A stretch of 64,000 nt of DNA from Bin87 sp965220095 (GTDB lineage Bacteria; Chloroflexota; Dehalococcoidia; Lucifugimonadales; UBA3495): NCBI GenBank assembly GCA_965220095.1, contig OZ244805.1:3472001-3536000 (forward strand). Direction: 5' to 3'. Below, piece by piece: positions 8,709 to 18,330 of this stretch. Numbering within the stretch: the stretch's first letter is position 1; every line of letters starts with the position of its first letter. A program made the translations under genes and the position numbers. The notes under the pieces are model-generated. The model had not been told where the DNA came from. It was given only the letters and a program-made list of their open reading frames with translations, and did not search any database.

Positions 8709-9728
8709 TTAGCCGCCGATCTGGTACATCTCGATCTTGGGGCGTTGGTGTGTGGTGTCGGACTCGGTGAATTCGGCGCGTTCCTCGGAATAGCGGTCAC
8801 GTCTGCGTCCCCAAATTCCCGATATGATTTGCCGCAAGTGGTCGTCGTCCGCGCCGTCTCGCATCGGCCCGCGCAAGTCCACGCCATCCGAGGCAAACAG
8901 ACAGGTGTACAGCTTGCCATCGGTCGACAGGCGCGCACGCGTGCAATCGGAGCAGAACGGCTGAGTTACCGACGCAATCACGCCAATCTCGCCGGCGCCG
9001 TCCCGGTACTGCCAGCGGCGGGCCACTTCGCCAACGTAATTGGCCTCGGCAGGCTCCAACGGCAATTGCTCATTGATCAGAGCAACTATTTCGGCAGCCG
9101 GGACAACCTCATCCAGTTTCCAGCCGTTGCGGTTGCCCACATCCATGTATTCGATGAAGCGGACTATGTGGCCGGTGCCCTTGAAATAGCGCGCCAAATC
9201 CACGATGGTGTGGTCGTTGGCTCCCTTCTGCACTACAGCGTTGATTTTCAACGGAGCCAGACCGACTTCAGCGGCGCGGCGGACACCCTCCAACACGCGC
9301 CGAGTGCCGAATCCACGGCCGTTCATCTGCTTGAACACCTCGTCGTCGAGAGAATCCAGGCTAACCGTAATCCGATGCAGGCCGGCGTCGCTGAGCTGCT
9401 GGGCTTGACTGGCGAGGAGGTAACCGTTGGTGGTCAGCGTGATGTCGTCGGCGCCGGGGATGGCTGCCAGTTGACGCACCAAATCGGGAAGGTCCACGCG
9501 CAGCAGGGGTTCCCCGCCAGTGATTCGCAACTTGTTGACGCCCAACTCAACGAACAGACGGGACAGGCGGGAAATCTCCTCAAACGTCAGGATGTCGTCC
9601 TTGGGCAGAAACTGATAAGCCTCACCAAATATTTCCGCTGGCATACAGTACGGACATCGGAAATTGCAGCGGTCGGTAACCGAAATCCGTAAATCTCGTA
9701 AAGGGCGCCCGAACAGGTCTTTAATCAT
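8709..9728 (-). CDS. moaA: GTP 3',8-cyclase MoaA (radical SAM)
   Basis: 339 residues. The N-terminal radical-SAM cluster motif is CNFRCPYC, the SAM site is ITGGEPLLR, and the second 4Fe-4S cluster uses the Cys residues in CSDCTRARLSTDGKLYTC. It ends in the Gly-Gly tail typical of MoaA. It makes 3',8-cyclo-GTP, the substrate of MoaC encoded next to it. The 12-bp gap to rdgB and 8-bp gap to moaC show co-transcription. Confidence 0.97.
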   Translation of the reverse strand: MIKDLFGRPLRDLRISVTDRCNFRCPYCMPAEIFGEAYQFLPKDDILTFEEISRLSRLFVELGVNKLRITGGEPLLRVDLPDLVRQLAAIPGADDITLTTNGYLLASQAQQLSDAGLHRITVSLDSLDDEVFKQMNGRGFGTRRVLEGVRRAAEVGLAPLKINAVVQKGANDHTIVDLARYFKGTGHIVRFIEYMDVGNRNGWKLDEVVPAAEIVALINEQLPLEPAEANYVGEVARRWQYRDGAGEIGVIASVTQPFCSDCTRARLSTDGKLYTCLFASDGVDLRGPMRDGADDDHLRQIISGIWGRRRDRYSEERAEFTESDTTHQRPKIEMYQIGG

Positions 9729-9740
9729 CTTGCAATTCCA

Positions 9741-10412
9741 TCAGGATTCCAGGGAAGCAAACAAGCGATTCAGCACCCGCAATGCTTTATTCGCCGCATC
9801 AGCCCGATGACTGATGCGATTCTTGGCGGCCAACGGCAACTGAGCGATCGTTTTGCCGTAGGAAGGCAAGTAAAATGCGGGATCATACCCGAAACCGTGT
9901 TCGCCTTCTGGTTCGTATTGTATCACCCCGGCGATGGAACCTACGACGGTTGCGACCCGCCCACCATAGCCATCGGGAAAAGGCTCCGTTGAGATTTCGC
10001 CGGGAGTAGCTTCATCCTGCGGCATTGCTATTGCGGTGAAACACCGGAACCGCGCAATCCGATTCTGCCACGGGATTCCCTGCAAGTTACGCAGCAGGAG
10101 CGCAAGCCGGTCGGCATCGGACCTGCAGGCATCACCACCGTACCTGGCGGAATAAACGCCCGGCGCACCGCCCAAAGCGTACACCTCCAGCCCCGAGTCA
10201 TCGGACAGTGTGAGGCAGCCCGAAAGGCGGGCGTAGGTCGCTGCTTTGAGTTGGGCGTTCGCCAGGAAGGTAGCGCCGGTTTCTTCGACTTCTTCGGTTA
10301 TGCCAACGTCATCGAGCGAGATTAATGATGCCGTGCAATTCGCCAACAGCTGACGGTATTCCCGCATCTTTCCCGGGTTGCGCGTGGCGACCAGCAGCGT
10401 ATCAGGAGGCAT
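9741..10412 (-). CDS. rdgB: Non-canonical purine NTP pyrophosphatase (RdgB/HAM1)
   Basis: 223 residues with the HAM1 signature set: LLVATRNPGKMREY, TFLANAQLKAATYARLSG, TLSDDSGLEVYALGGAPGVYSARYGG, and HGFGYDPAFYLP. It hydrolyses dITP and XTP to keep them out of DNA. It lies between a CoA transferase and moaA in a minus-strand operon with gaps of 23 and 12 bp. A loop of about 15 residues (PQDEATPGEISTEPF) is longer than usual. Confidence 0.95.
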   Translation of the reverse strand: MPPDTLLVATRNPGKMREYRQLLANCTASLISLDDVGITEEVEETGATFLANAQLKAATYARLSGCLTLSDDSGLEVYALGGAPGVYSARYGGDACRSDADRLALLLRNLQGIPWQNRIARFRCFTAIAMPQDEATPGEISTEPFPDGYGGRVATVVGSIAGVIQYEPEGEHGFGYDPAFYLPSYGKTIAQLPLAAKNRISHRADAANKALRVLNRLFASLES

Positions 10413-10435
10413 AGTCGTTTCGGGAATTCGCCCGG

Positions 10436-11668
10436 CTAAATTACGCCGTTAGTAGACAGGCCATCGAGCTGCGCCGCAGTGAGGCCCAGCCAACCGCCGT
10501 AAATTTCGCGATTGTGCTCACCTACGGTTGGGCCCATGTGCCGCAGTTCGCCCGGCGTATCGCTGAACTTGGGAACCACGCCCAGCATAATGGTCTTGCC
10601 GATCTGGGGATCGTCCATTTCCACGATGTCCCCCCGTTCCTGAAAATGAGGGTCTGCGACGATGTCAGCGCTGTTGTACACCGGCCCCACCACGCCACCG
10701 GCCGGAATCAGTTCACCCATGATGTCATCGGTGGTACGTCTGCTCAACCAGTTTTGCAAGATTTCGTTCAGCGCGTCCTTATTTTGCAGGCGCGCCGCGT
10801 TGTTGGCGAACCGGTCATCATCGAGCAACGCGTCAAAACCCATGGCGCGAGCCAAACCCTCCCACGTGTTCTGCGATGTCGCCGAGAGGCCCAGCCAGCG
10901 TTCGTCGCCAGTGCGGTAGAGACTGCGAGGCGCCGCATCCGGGAAATCGTTGCCCACCCTTTCCCGAACCTCTCCCAAACGGTCATAAATCGTGAGATGG
11001 GGAATGCACAAGCGGAACAGTGGCTCGAACAGGCTGAGGTCGACCACCTGCCCGGCTCCGGCGTGCCCGTCCCGCCGGTCGGCGTCGCGGCGGTAGATGG
11101 CCATCATGCCGGCCATGACGCCGAACACGCCAGCAATTTCGTCGGCCAGTGGCACCGGCGGCAGATTGGGCGGTGTGTCGGGAAAACCGGTCATGCCGAT
11201 ATACCCGCTCATGCACTCGGCTATGGTTCCAAATCCGGGACGATCCTTGTATGGGCCGGTTTGCCCGAACCCGGAAAAACGCAGGATCACCAATCCGGGG
11301 TTTACATCCGGGGCGTGTAAGTCAACCGGCCCCAACCCCCAACGTTCGAGCGTTCCGGGCCGAAAACCCTCAATCAGCACATCGGCCTCGACGGCAAGCC
11401 GCCTGAGCAATTCCTGCCCCCTGGCGTCGCCCATGTTGAGCGTAATCGATTGTTTATTGCGGGAATGAACTTTCCACCACAAAGACACTCCTTCGTAGAA
11501 AGGGCCCCAGTTGCGCAGCGGGTCGCCGGAACCGGGTCGTTCAACCTTCACCACCTCGGCGCCGAAATCGGCCATCAGCGACGAAGCTGTGCCACCAGCC
11601 ACGATGATAGAGAGGTCCAGCACCTTGAGGCCAGCGAGCGGGCCTGATTTGCGGGCATTTGTAGTCAA
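10436..11668 (-). CDS. CaiB/BaiF family CoA-transferase (paralogue 2)
   Basis: 410 residues, standard family III length. Typical segments are LAGLKVLDLSIIVAGGTASS, FGAEVVKVERPGSGDPLRNW, VLIEGFRPGTLERWGLGP and PLADEIAGVFG, the last with the expected catalytic Asp. It also ends with the VVGPVYNSADIVADPHF and GEHNREIYG motifs of complete members. It starts 42 bp after the hydrolase gene and precedes rdgB by 23 bp. CoA donor and acceptor are not predictable. Confidence 0.92.
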   Translation of the reverse strand: MTTNARKSGPLAGLKVLDLSIIVAGGTASSLMADFGAEVVKVERPGSGDPLRNWGPFYEGVSLWWKVHSRNKQSITLNMGDARGQELLRRLAVEADVLIEGFRPGTLERWGLGPVDLHAPDVNPGLVILRFSGFGQTGPYKDRPGFGTIAECMSGYIGMTGFPDTPPNLPPVPLADEIAGVFGVMAGMMAIYRRDADRRDGHAGAGQVVDLSLFEPLFRLCIPHLTIYDRLGEVRERVGNDFPDAAPRSLYRTGDERWLGLSATSQNTWEGLARAMGFDALLDDDRFANNAARLQNKDALNEILQNWLSRRTTDDIMGELIPAGGVVGPVYNSADIVADPHFQERGDIVEMDDPQIGKTIMLGVVPKFSDTPGELRHMGPTVGEHNREIYGGWLGLTAAQLDGLSTNGVI

Positions 11669-11710
11669 AAGAACCTTCCCATAAGATGAGCGGAGTGGAT
11701 ACGACCGATA

Positions 11711-12595
11711 TTAGGGCGCATGGGGGATGGCGTCAAACCACTGCTGCGCGGCGGCCCAAACTTCATCGGGGTATTCCATGGGCAGAAAGTGGGTGCCCTT
11801 GCCCATCGGTTTGACCCGCGCACCGGCCACCCAATCTACGAACCGCCCCACGCCGGGGTCGTCGGGACGCTGGCAACCAGGGTAGTCTGCCAGCAGCAGC
11901 AGCCAGTCGCCGGGCAAACCGCGCAGGTAATTTTCGACTTGCAAGTCGTCCCGCATATCATAAAAGGTAGCTTCCGTATCGGGGTGGCATTTGAGCTGCG
12001 CCTTTCCGTCAGGTAGCAACCGCGTACCCCCGGTGATGAATTGCTCGAAGGGTTCATCCTCCCAATCCTTGAAGGCGGCGCGGGGACGATACCCGTCAAA
12101 CATCGCAGCGCGACTCTCCCAGATGGATCGTTTCATACGGGTCCGCCCTGCTCTGAGGTTCAAGTCCTGGGCCGGCGTGGTGGCCGGGTCGTTGCTGACT
12201 CGCGTTTCAACCAGAACCACCGGCCCGAATCGACCCGGCATCAGAGAAGCAGCAATGATGCTGGCCAACCCACCGGACGAATGGCCGATCACCCGGGGAC
12301 GTTCCAGATCCATTTCGCCGATGATTGCCGCGAGGTCATCGCCGGCGAACTCGAAACGGTATCCCTTTTCCGACGCATCCGTATCCCCGTGGCCTCGCTG
12401 GTCGAATGCCAGCACACGGTACCGTTCGGCCAACCGGCGGGCGATGGGTTTCCAGGGCCAGGCGCACAAACCGGTAGCATGAAGCAGCAACAGCGGCGGG
12501 CTGGTCGGATCGCCCCACTCCAAATAATGGTGCCGTATGCCATTGGCGTGCACAAAGCGGGACCGCCAATCCTGGCTGCAACTTGGAGCTGTCAT
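11711..12595 (-). CDS. Alpha/beta hydrolase
   Basis: 294 residues. It has the oxyanion HATGLC segment, the nucleophile elbow VIGHSSGG and a C-terminal catalytic His in GKGTHFLPMEYPDEV, so the catalytic residues are present. Its similarity is to the general esterase/lactonase/dehalogenase clan; the elbow Ser argues against a dehalogenase. It is the first gene of the operon that ends with moaC. The IS66 remnant begins 24 bp upstream, so its promoter region may have been altered. Confidence 0.88.
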   Translation of the reverse strand: MTAPSCSQDWRSRFVHANGIRHHYLEWGDPTSPPLLLLHATGLCAWPWKPIARRLAERYRVLAFDQRGHGDTDASEKGYRFEFAGDDLAAIIGEMDLERPRVIGHSSGGLASIIAASLMPGRFGPVVLVETRVSNDPATTPAQDLNLRAGRTRMKRSIWESRAAMFDGYRPRAAFKDWEDEPFEQFITGGTRLLPDGKAQLKCHPDTEATFYDMRDDLQVENYLRGLPGDWLLLLADYPGCQRPDDPGVGRFVDWVAGARVKPMGKGTHFLPMEYPDEVWAAAQQWFDAIPHAP

Positions 12596-12618
12596 GTCAT
12601 GCCTGGAGTTCGTGAGAA

Positions 12619-13726
12619 GTAACAGTTCAAACTTGAGGGGAAGTGAGCAGTTGTTGGCAGGCGGCGAGGGGGTTGAGACCTTGTGCCCGCCAGGTACCGA
12701 AGATTGAGGCCAGCGTCATCTTGGTGTTAGTGCCTTGATGCGAGCGAGTGCCCCCGCTGACCTTGCGGCTGACCACCAGATGGCGCAGGCTGCGCTCGGC
12801 GGCGTTGTGGCGCTGCGGGGTGGGTAAGGGCCGGCGACCTGGCGGTAGAGTTGGTGGACGGCGGCGGACCACTGGGACAGTGGTTCATCCTCGGGGTAGA
12901 GGGATTGCAGGTCGTGGCTGCCCCGCAGCAGGTGGGCCCAGCAGCGTTGCTTGGGGCCGTCGTAGTGGTGATAGGCGGCATAGAAGTCGCTGACCAGCAC
13001 GCCGGCGAACTCCGCACCCAGGACTTCATCCACCACGGCCTTGCCACGGTTCCGGCGCAGGAAGTAGCGCTGGGTGAGAGAGGTGCAGCCCGTGCACGGT
13101 GTCCAGATACCATTGGATGCTGCGCCAGGGCAGCCGAGCCTCCTCTCGCAGGGCGGCAATCAGGCTGACGACGTTGACGCCGAGCCGCTGCTGACCCAGC
13201 GCTACGCCGTCCTGGTGCGCTGGGGGCAGACCGCAGCGTCGGCAAGCTGGACAATTCCTGGCGATATAGACGTGCTCGGTTACCTGCGCCGGAACCTGGG
13301 GCAGGTCAATGACCTCCCGAGTGCGCTGGGTCCAACGCCCAGACAACTGGGTTCCACAGTCGGGACACTGCTCCACCACATGTTCCACCCGCTGGGTGGG
13401 CGTCATGCGGGTCCGGGCAAAGCCGTGGCGACGCGCCTGGCCTGGACCTTTGGGCTGGGCTGGCTTCCGGTCGACTTTGGGCTTCAGACCCGGCATCCGC
13501 CGGGAACCGCTGGGTTTGGCCTGCCCTTCCAGCTGGGCAATCCGTTGCTCCAGCCCTTAGATGCTAACCTGCTGGCGGACGATGATGCCAATGAGGACAT
13601 CGCGATGGGCGGTCCTGAGATCGGTTTCGGTAACCATGCCAGTTATATGACATAATCACCGCTCCCAGTGCCAGCCATCCCCAAACCAACTTCGACCAAT
13701 TCACCTCACCAACCCTGAACAGTTAC
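12619..13726 (-). mobile_element. IS66-family element, internally deleted (copy 1)
   Basis: The outer ends match IS66 copy 2 at 34890-36336: GTAACAGTTCAAACTTGAGG at one end and GTAACTGTTCAGGGTTGGTG at the other. The 8-bp flanks (CGTGAGAA and GGAATGTG) do not match, so no target duplication remains. Its 1108 bp against 1447 bp in copy 2 show about 340 bp of deletion. Confidence 0.85.
12627..13637 (-). pseudogene. IS66 transposase remnant
   Basis: Pieces in different frames match the copy-2 transposase: the zinc-finger-like CPDCGTQLSGRW, HVYIARNCPACR, the second catalytic Asp region VSDFYAAYHHYDG and the HLVVSRK C-terminal stretch. A deletion joins LHLS directly to LTQRYFLRRNRGK and removes the first catalytic Asp block (HADETGW). 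A second deletion removes most of the segment before the Glu motif. It cannot encode active transposase. Confidence 0.9.
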
Positions 13727-13969
13727 GGAATGTGGATGATCAACGACGACTACCCTCTGATGGTGGTACCATACGGCTAACCCAAGACGGGTGGCTGTCC
13801 GACGAGCCAGGCCGGATCACGTCCTCGGGCCTCTCGGCTGACGCCGGGTTACCGGCAGTTGACATTTACAAGTATCCAAAGGTATCGAGCAGACTCACCG
13901 GAATGGTTTGTGAGGTTGCTCGAAGTCGATATTGAACTCAACCGATTTTGAAAAGGAAGGGGATCAGCG

Positions 13970-14812
13970 ATGAACTCGAACGGAAAACCAGTCGCCGTCG
14001 TGGTGGGGGCGACCTCCAAGTGGCAGTCCGATGGCCGCAACACCAAGCTGGCGCATGGGAGGGTGCTCGACGATAGCGACCTCCCGGTCGGAGTGCGTTG
14101 GGGTGTGGGTGGCGCAATTGCCCAGAAGTTTGCAATGGAGGACTTTTTCGTCGTCCTCACCACCCGCAGTACGCCCAATGCGACTCCCTTGCAGGCAGCA
14201 ATCCAGGAGCAGGGCGGCGAAAGCATGATCGTCGAGCTGGACTTGGTGTCGAGCGATTCCATTTCCGAGGCATTCGCGCAGATTCGAGGGGAAGCCGGCG
14301 ACCCGACTGTTTTGGTATACAACGCGGGTTACCTGGAGGGGCGCGACCTTCCTCCAGAGATGGAACTCCTGGAACACATACCGGTGGAAATGTTCGACAC
14401 CGCGCAGCACATCTCCAGCCGTGGGCCGTTCCTGGTCGCCAAAGAGGTGCTGCCCGTCATGCGAGAACGAGGCGAAGGCTCGTTCCTGATTTCTAACAAC
14501 TCCTCGTCCTTGCGCGGGAAGAAGCGATACACCGGTCAGTCGCTGTACTATCCGCGAGTGATGATGCGCACGCTAGCGCAGGTGCTGACCGAGGAATATT
14601 CCGAGTTTGGCGTACACGTCGCCAACGTCGTGATTGACGGCACCATTGACTCTCCCGGAACCCGAGCCCTGCCCAGAGCTCAGCAAAACCCCGATCTGGT
14701 GATCAACCCGGTTAAAATAGCCGAAGCCTTCTACTATCTACACACCCAGGACAAGTCCTGTTGGACCCACGAACTTCAGCTGACGCCATTCCCGACCAAA
14801 CCAAGTTTCTAG
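13970..14812 (+). CDS. SDR family oxidoreductase, atypical
   Basis: 280 residues. The Rossmann Gly motif is split: GAT near residue 13 is followed by about 28 extra residues before GVGGAIAQKF. ELDLVSSDSI and VYNAGYLEG (in place of NNAG) follow. The catalytic region reads ISNNSSSLRG ... GQSLYYPRVMMR, so the usual Y-x3-K is not seen, which makes cofactor use or catalysis uncertain. GGAAGG lies eight bases before the ATG. It looks like a conserved long SDR subfamily rather than a broken gene. It stands alone beside the IS66 remnant. Confidence 0.75.
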   Translation: MNSNGKPVAVVVGATSKWQSDGRNTKLAHGRVLDDSDLPVGVRWGVGGAIAQKFAMEDFFVVLTTRSTPNATPLQAAIQEQGGESMIVELDLVSSDSISEAFAQIRGEAGDPTVLVYNAGYLEGRDLPPEMELLEHIPVEMFDTAQHISSRGPFLVAKEVLPVMRERGEGSFLISNNSSSLRGKKRYTGQSLYYPRVMMRTLAQVLTEEYSEFGVHVANVVIDGTIDSPGTRALPRAQQNPDLVINPVKIAEAFYYLHTQDKSCWTHELQLTPFPTKPSF

Positions 14813-14946
14813 GGACTTCAACGCTTCCAGGGACTTCAACATAGCGACGACGCCTACCGAAAACCTTCCTGCATTCGCCGTCGTCGCTTGGGTTGGCTAC
14901 CCGCGCGCCGATGCGTACGCACCGACGGGCATCATCTGTGTGCAAT

Positions 14947-15336
14947 TCAGGAATCCGCTGGTATTACGCGGTAGATGCGACCTGTTGTCCTGAGCGCTTC
15001 GACGCTCCAGGGCTCCCCCACTCCGGCAACCAGCCATTCGAGGATTGCCCACAGGTCCTGGTCGGTTTGACCCGTATCCAGCGGTTCGAGGCCCGGAACC
15101 AGCGCCGCGATTTCGACCCCTGCTGGAAACGGACGCCCGGATCGACCGATGAAGATCAACTCGTAGACGCGCCCATCAACATCGAGCAATCCGGGCGCGT
15201 CCAGTTGCTTCTCCGCCAGATCGAATGTGTTGGCCAGGAATGCAGCGAACTCCGGATAATGCCCGATGTCTGGATCGGTCAACAACGGTACGCTGCGCGT
15301 ATCAGGTGGCCGTTCGGTTATGCGGGTGATAGTCAT
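14947..15336 (-). CDS. Hypothetical protein
   Basis: 129 residues, unrecognised. Short charged and aromatic segments (YPEFAAFLANTFDLAEK, RVYELIFIGRSGRPFP) suggest a soluble alpha/beta protein. The start overlaps the 3' end of the dehalogenase-like gene by 4 bp (ATGA-type overlap), so the two are translationally coupled and probably work together. Confidence 0.6.
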   Translation of the reverse strand: MTITRITERPPDTRSVPLLTDPDIGHYPEFAAFLANTFDLAEKQLDAPGLLDVDGRVYELIFIGRSGRPFPAGVEIAALVPGLEPLDTGQTDQDLWAILEWLVAGVGEPWSVEALRTTGRIYRVIPADS

Positions 15337-16280
15337 GGGTTTAACCGTTGCCGGGACGGGTGGTGACGCGACGCGAATTCTACGAGAATCTTACCGATGT
15401 CGGTGCCGGAGTCTTCCTGGAGGAAGTGCTTGCCGGTGACCAGGTGCGGGCCTTCGGCGTGGGGCCAGATGTCACGCCATCTCGCGCCCATGACGTCTGC
15501 GGTGAACACCTCATCTTCCCGTCCCCAAATGATGATCGCCGGAAGGTTAAGCTCGCGGACGCCGGCTTCAAGCCATTCGAACCGTTCTCCCGTGATATCG
15601 GTGCTCGGCTCAATGGGAATCGAGCGGGGCCACTGCCAGGTAAGTCGCCGGTCGTCCGGGTCGGGCAATACCGCTTCGTAAGCCGGGAGCGCTTCCGGGC
15701 GGAAGCGCTCCCGGTCGTCGACCGAGAGATAGATGCCGCGTCCGGGAAAACCTCCCTGGCGCGCCAGGATGTATGGGCCGACGATTGGCGCATGCATCAG
15801 CCGCCACGGCAGGATTTGACGATGGAATTCCGCAGCGGGTGTTCGCCATGCCCAGGTCGACATGACGGCAACTGCGGCTGCCCGTTGTGGTCGGGTGAGC
15901 AAGGCCGCCAGGCCGGTCGGGCCGCCCCAGTCGTGGCAGACGAAGAAAATGCCGTTGAGGTCAAGTTGGTCAATCAATGCCACGAGATTGGACGCGTGAT
16001 TGTCCAGGCTGTGCGCGCTGGCGCTGTGCGGATGCTCCGATAGGCCAAACCCGATCTGGTCGGGCACGATCACCCGATAACCTGCCGCGAGCAGCGGCGG
16101 AATGGTGTCGCGCCATAGGTAACCCCAGGTGGGATTGCCGTGTAGCAGCAGCACGGGCGGCGCGTCGGGCGAGCCCTCGTCAATGTAGTGTATTCGCCAA
16201 CCGTTGACGTTGGCGAATTTCGACTGGAAAGGGTAGCGGCTCGCCACATGGGGGCCAAGGTCGCTAATGGTACGTGTCAT
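15333..16280 (-). CDS. Haloalkane dehalogenase-like alpha/beta hydrolase
   Basis: About 315 residues. The nucleophile elbow is CHDWGG with Asp as nucleophile, and LHGNPTWGYLWRD supplies a halide-binding Asn; the Trp after the Asp is the second halide ligand. WGREDEVF and the catalytic His in GKHFLQED complete the set. This pattern is that of haloalkane dehalogenases, which hydrolyse carbon-halogen bonds; fluoroacetate dehalogenases also use Asp. The ATG at 16280 is chosen by homology; longer frames add non-conserved residues. It is coupled to the downstream small gene. Confidence 0.85.
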   Translation of the reverse strand: MTRTISDLGPHVASRYPFQSKFANVNGWRIHYIDEGSPDAPPVLLLHGNPTWGYLWRDTIPPLLAAGYRVIVPDQIGFGLSEHPHSASAHSLDNHASNLVALIDQLDLNGIFFVCHDWGGPTGLAALLTRPQRAAAVAVMSTWAWRTPAAEFHRQILPWRLMHAPIVGPYILARQGGFPGRGIYLSVDDRERFRPEALPAYEAVLPDPDDRRLTWQWPRSIPIEPSTDITGERFEWLEAGVRELNLPAIIIWGREDEVFTADVMGARWRDIWPHAEGPHLVTGKHFLQEDSGTDIGKILVEFASRHHPSRQRLNP

Positions 16281-16425
16281 GCCGTCATTCCGATGACCCA
16301 TCCGGCTGCGTAGCGATGCCGTGGACTGTGCCCACAAGAAACGCCGGCTTGTCCATGCCCACATGTTACTACAAGGCAATTGCTATAATGTGCCGCAGTA
16401 TCAGCCGACCAACCAGGAGGGAACC

Positions 16426-17571
16426 TTGACACAATCCGGCGCTCCCACTCCCGGAGAACAGGCGTACCGGCGGTTGGGTGTAACCCCAATAATCAACGCC
16501 TCCGGTTCGGTGACCCGCCTCGGCGGCACTCGCACCCGGCCCGAAGTGCTGGAGCAGATGGCCCATACCGCGCGGGTCATGGTCAACATCGACGAGCTCA
16601 ACCAAAAAGCCGGGGAGGAAATCGCTCGCCTCACCGGCGCCGAAGCCGGCCTGGTCTGTAGCGGCGCGGCTGGCGGCCTGTTGCTCCAGGCGGCGGCCTG
16701 CATCGCCGGAAGCGACCCGGTAAAGATGCGGCAGTTGCCCGACACCGAGGGCATGAAAAACGAAATCATCATTCAAACCATGCACCGTTTCCCTTACGAC
16801 CAGGCTTATCGTGCTGCTGGCGCCAAGCTGGTGGAAATCGGCAATTATCTGTTCAGCCACCCCTGGGAGCTGGAGGGTGCGATTAACGAGCGCACCGCCG
16901 CGGTCGCCTACCTGTGCGCCCCAAACAGCAGCCGCCGGGTCATGCCTCTGGACCAGGTATGCGAAATCGCTCACGCCCATGACGTGCCGGTAATCGTCGA
17001 CGCTGCGTCGATGTTGCCGCCCCGCCAGAATCTGTACCGTTACCTGCGCGACGGCGCGGACATGGTGGTCTACAGCGGAGGCAAGGGAGTACGCGGCCCG
17101 CAGGGCACCGGCATCCTCTGTGGCCGTCGTGATCTGATCGAAGCCGCCGCGGCGAACGGCAGCCCGGCCCAGTTTTTGGGCCGCCCGATGAAAGTGGCAA
17201 AAGAGGAAATCGTTGGGCTGGTTACGGCCCTGGGAATGTTTGTAGAAGAAGACGAACCCGCCGAGATGGCCAACTATCAGGCGATGGCCCAGCGGGTAGT
17301 CGACGCGCTGGTCGAGACGCCCGGCCTGCAAGTCAGCCTGCATCACGACGGAGTCGATTACCTGATTCCCACCGCCGTGCTGAAATTCGGCGAGGCCTGG
17401 CCGGGCCCGCCACCAAACCAGGTCGCGGCGGCGATGGAGCAGGGTGCGCCGCCTATCTACCTGCAACAGCTCGGCCCGCCAGACCAGTTGGGAGTAGATC
17501 CCTTGAACCTCACCGAAGCAGAGATCGACGCCATCATCCGCCGGTTGCGTGAGACGCTATCAGTCCAATAA
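16426..17571 (+). CDS. SelA-fold PLP-dependent enzyme (DgaE-like), not SelA itself
   Basis: About 380 residues. INASGSVTRLGGTRTRPEVL is the start typical of the SelA/D-glucosaminate-6-phosphate ammonia-lyase family. GLVCSGAAGGLLLQAAACIAG and VIVDAASMLPP follow, and the PLP lysine lies in YSGGKGVRGPQGTG. The likely start is TTG at 16426: AGGAGG sits five bases upstream and no ATG is in frame there. The N-terminal domain of true selenocysteine synthase is missing, so a lyase or racemase role is more likely. TATAAT at 16384-16389 is a possible -10 box. Confidence 0.82.
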   Translation: MTQSGAPTPGEQAYRRLGVTPIINASGSVTRLGGTRTRPEVLEQMAHTARVMVNIDELNQKAGEEIARLTGAEAGLVCSGAAGGLLLQAAACIAGSDPVKMRQLPDTEGMKNEIIIQTMHRFPYDQAYRAAGAKLVEIGNYLFSHPWELEGAINERTAAVAYLCAPNSSRRVMPLDQVCEIAHAHDVPVIVDAASMLPPRQNLYRYLRDGADMVVYSGGKGVRGPQGTGILCGRRDLIEAAAANGSPAQFLGRPMKVAKEEIVGLVTALGMFVEEDEPAEMANYQAMAQRVVDALVETPGLQVSLHHDGVDYLIPTAVLKFGEAWPGPPPNQVAAAMEQGAPPIYLQQLGPPDQLGVDPLNLTEAEIDAIIRRLRETLSVQ

Positions 17572-17580
17572 GGTGTTGAG

Positions 17581-18330
17581 TCAGGGTGGTGGCGGGACCA
17601 GCGCGGCGCGGCGCACCAGGTTGTGTAGGGTAACCGTCAGTCCAACCCACATTGGGTTTCGGTCAACGCCGCCGTAGCGCGACTTCCGGCCTCCAGCCAC
17701 CATCTTGACCCGGCCGAGCGCTTCCTCCATCCGCGTGCGAACGGGCTGGCTCGCCCGGTAGCCATCATATCGAGTGGTTCGGCCGTCTATGGACTAGTGT
17801 TGCTTCTGCTCCACCCGGGGCGTCGCCTTCAGGTCGCGACGTTGCCGAACGAACTCCCTGGCGTCGTCGCCGCGACGTCGTCCCAGCGGTCGGCGCCTTA
17901 CCGCGATTCGTCCGATGCCGCGCACCGCTGCCTCGCCTGTTCCACCACCGCCAACAACCGACCTCGGTTTTCGGCAAACACCGATTGGTTGCAACTGCGG
18001 TCTATGCCGTTCAATTCCGCGAACCACTCGAATCCGGGAATCATCCGAACAGCACGTCATGCTCTGGCCTCTCGCAGTACTGCCGCTCGCTGCGCACCGA
18101 GACCAGCGCCATAAAAGGCAGGATGCCAGCCGGTGCTCTGGAGGGCAGAAACTGTTAGGAATACCGGGGGAGCTATCGGCGGCAAACACGCGGTCGACGG
18201 TGGGCAGCAGCTCCGTTGGGGACCCGCCGCTGTGGGCTTGATGCGCCCTATGGGATGGCTCTGGCACGCCAGGGCGCCAGGGCGCCAGGCGAAACCACCG
18301 TGAGCATCTCAACCCGTCCCGCATCCTGCA
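17581..18330 (-). pseudogene. IS5-family transposase remnant
   Basis: Scattered frames match IS5 transposases. The C-terminal part reads SIDGRTTRYDGYRASQPVRT and then an EEALGRVKMVAGGRKSRYGG stretch and LHNLVRR. It follows FVRQRRDLKATPRVEQKQH across an in-frame TAG at 17794-17796. The N-terminal part shows YRALVSVRSERQYCERPEHD and FEWFAELNG in other frames. The catalytic middle is deleted. This is an old, decayed insertion. Confidence 0.75.

Noticed and set aside
13970..14812. Treating the SDR with no clear Y-x3-K as a pseudogene
   Set aside because: The frame is uninterrupted, with a good ribosome-binding site, and the unusual GAT-insert-GVGGAIA layout looks like a subfamily trait rather than damage.
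16426..17571. Selenocysteine synthase SelA, which would fit the selenoproteins
   Set aside because: The protein has the SelA fold and PLP lysine but lacks the N-terminal domain and length of SelA; its start (INASGSVTRLGG) is that of the DgaE-like group. It is listed as a SelA-fold enzyme only.
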